Below, piece by piece: positions 63,115 to 64,000 of a stretch of DNA of 64,000 bases. The DNA is from Clavelina lepadiformis (taxonomy: Eukaryota > Chordata > Ascidiacea > Aplousobranchia > Clavelinidae): the NCBI RefSeq assembly GCF_947623445.1, contig NC_135241.1, positions 22,694,501 through 22,758,500 of the forward strand, in the 5' to 3' direction. Made by a program: the position numbers and the translations under genes. The stretch's first letter is position 1; every line of letters begins with the position of its first letter. The notes below the pieces were generated by a model. It saw only the letters and a program-made list of their open reading frames with translations. It did not search any database and had not been told where the DNA came from.

Positions 63115-63822
63115 TTGCATGCGACCTTCGTCACAATCCCCGGGTTGCCGTTTTAAAACTGCTGAAAATGGTACTACAGGCCCTATAGCGAGAATAGCTC
63201 GTTGTAGCCGTCGGGCCGACAACTACGTACGTGCTATCTGGGTTGTAAGATTAAGGATCAGCATCAACTCGTTTTCAATTACTTCCCCGCTACCTGGCAT
63301 TTTTTTTAACTAACTTACCTCAAATTCTCTGACGCATCGTAATGATTATTTTTGTCATTGCTTGTGGAACGAAAAATGAAATGGTAACCATTATAACGAG
63401 ATGACTCGGCAAACTAACAATAAACGACGAAAAGAAGCTAAGTCCAATAGCTTAAAACCTGCATGGTTTAAAACGGAATTAATAACAATGAATAATACTG
63501 GTTAGCACGACCGCTAATCCAAGCATAGCCTACATATGGTACAAACATATAGACGTAAAAATAAAGTAATGTCGGTAAGTATAAAAATACGCAATATTGA
63601 TAGGTTATTTTTAATTGCATGGGCACTCAGGCGATGTAGTGATTAGAACCTTTGATAATGATGATGGGATGAAAATGCGAGTCCTTATGTCTTGTCGAAA
63701 CGTAATTGGACTGCGGACACAAAACTAAAATGATCTTCAAGCAGCTTATTTCCAAACCCTGGATTGTTAAATGGAATACTTTGATCTTTCTTTGTTTTTC
63801 AGGATAGCCTACAGCCTGTGTA

Positions 63823-64000
63823 AGGTACCTGTACCAATTAAGGCCCACCTAACACTTTTTTGAAAATAACTCAAGAACCACAAATGAGAATAGGCTGAAA
63901 AATCGTATTCTATTAGTAAGGGTATATGACTACAACACATTAAAACCACAATACCTGACAACTCCCCAAAAAATTTTTATAAAGAAATTAAAAATTCCAA
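63823..64000. mobile_element. MITE-like element, U10 copy (truncated by window end)
   Basis: Left inverted repeat and the first 178 bp are present. It has a private ACACATTAAAAC change near 63935. Confidence 0.65.

Larger units (their letters stand above)
59060..64000 (-). repeat. Tandem unit U10 (short type, cut by window end)
   Basis: 4941 bp present; the array continues past the window. Variants follow U7: CCCCATTCAC near 59776 and GACAACTCCCC near 63957. Confidence 0.95.

Noticed and set aside
1-64000. CRISPR array or bacterial operon reading of the regular repeats
   Set aside because: The repeat unit is kilobases long, with introns, a Golgi enzyme and a Ty3/Gypsy element; this is animal DNA.

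Overview
The window is eukaryotic, from an AT-rich invertebrate animal genome. The genes are split by short introns (69 to about 700 bp) with GT...AG borders, the gene family is metazoan, and one unit carries a Ty3/Gypsy element with an env-like gene. An ascidian-like or similar marine invertebrate fits, but the species cannot be fixed from the sequence.

Nearly all of the 64 kb is one head-to-tail tandem array. Ten units (U1 to U10, the last cut by the window end) start at 1, 12322, 17981, 24594, 30768, 36424, 42084, 47743, 53400 and 59060. The usual period is about 5.66 kb. U3 is 6.61 kb, U4 is 6.17 kb, and U1 is enlarged by a 6650-bp retroelement. Every unit carries, on the minus strand, exons 2 to 7 of a GT54 glycosyltransferase of the MGAT4 family (N-acetylglucosaminyltransferase IV). 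Each unit also has a TATA/CRE promoter-like block and a 789-bp terminal-inverted-repeat element of MITE type.

Only U3 and U4 also carry exon 1, which encodes the cytoplasmic tail, membrane anchor and start of the stem of a type II Golgi enzyme. In both, seven exons join in phase into a 369-residue protein. It ends right after the catalytic region, without the C-terminal lectin-like domain of vertebrate MGAT4A/B. The other eight units share one deletion of about 945 bp that removes exon 1 and its 5' flank but keeps the upstream promoter-like block. They are either 5'-truncated copies, sources of soluble forms, or cassettes that depend on an anchor exon elsewhere.

U1 is interrupted at 3222-9871 by a Ty3/Gypsy-type element (protease, reverse transcriptase, RNase H, integrase, then an env-like glycoprotein). 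It has an exact target duplication and TG...CA ends. Its two terminal regions do not match each other as LTRs should, and no gag is present. In the right half of the array the units form a higher-order repeat: U6-U7-U8 is followed by U9-U10 with the same variants in the same order.
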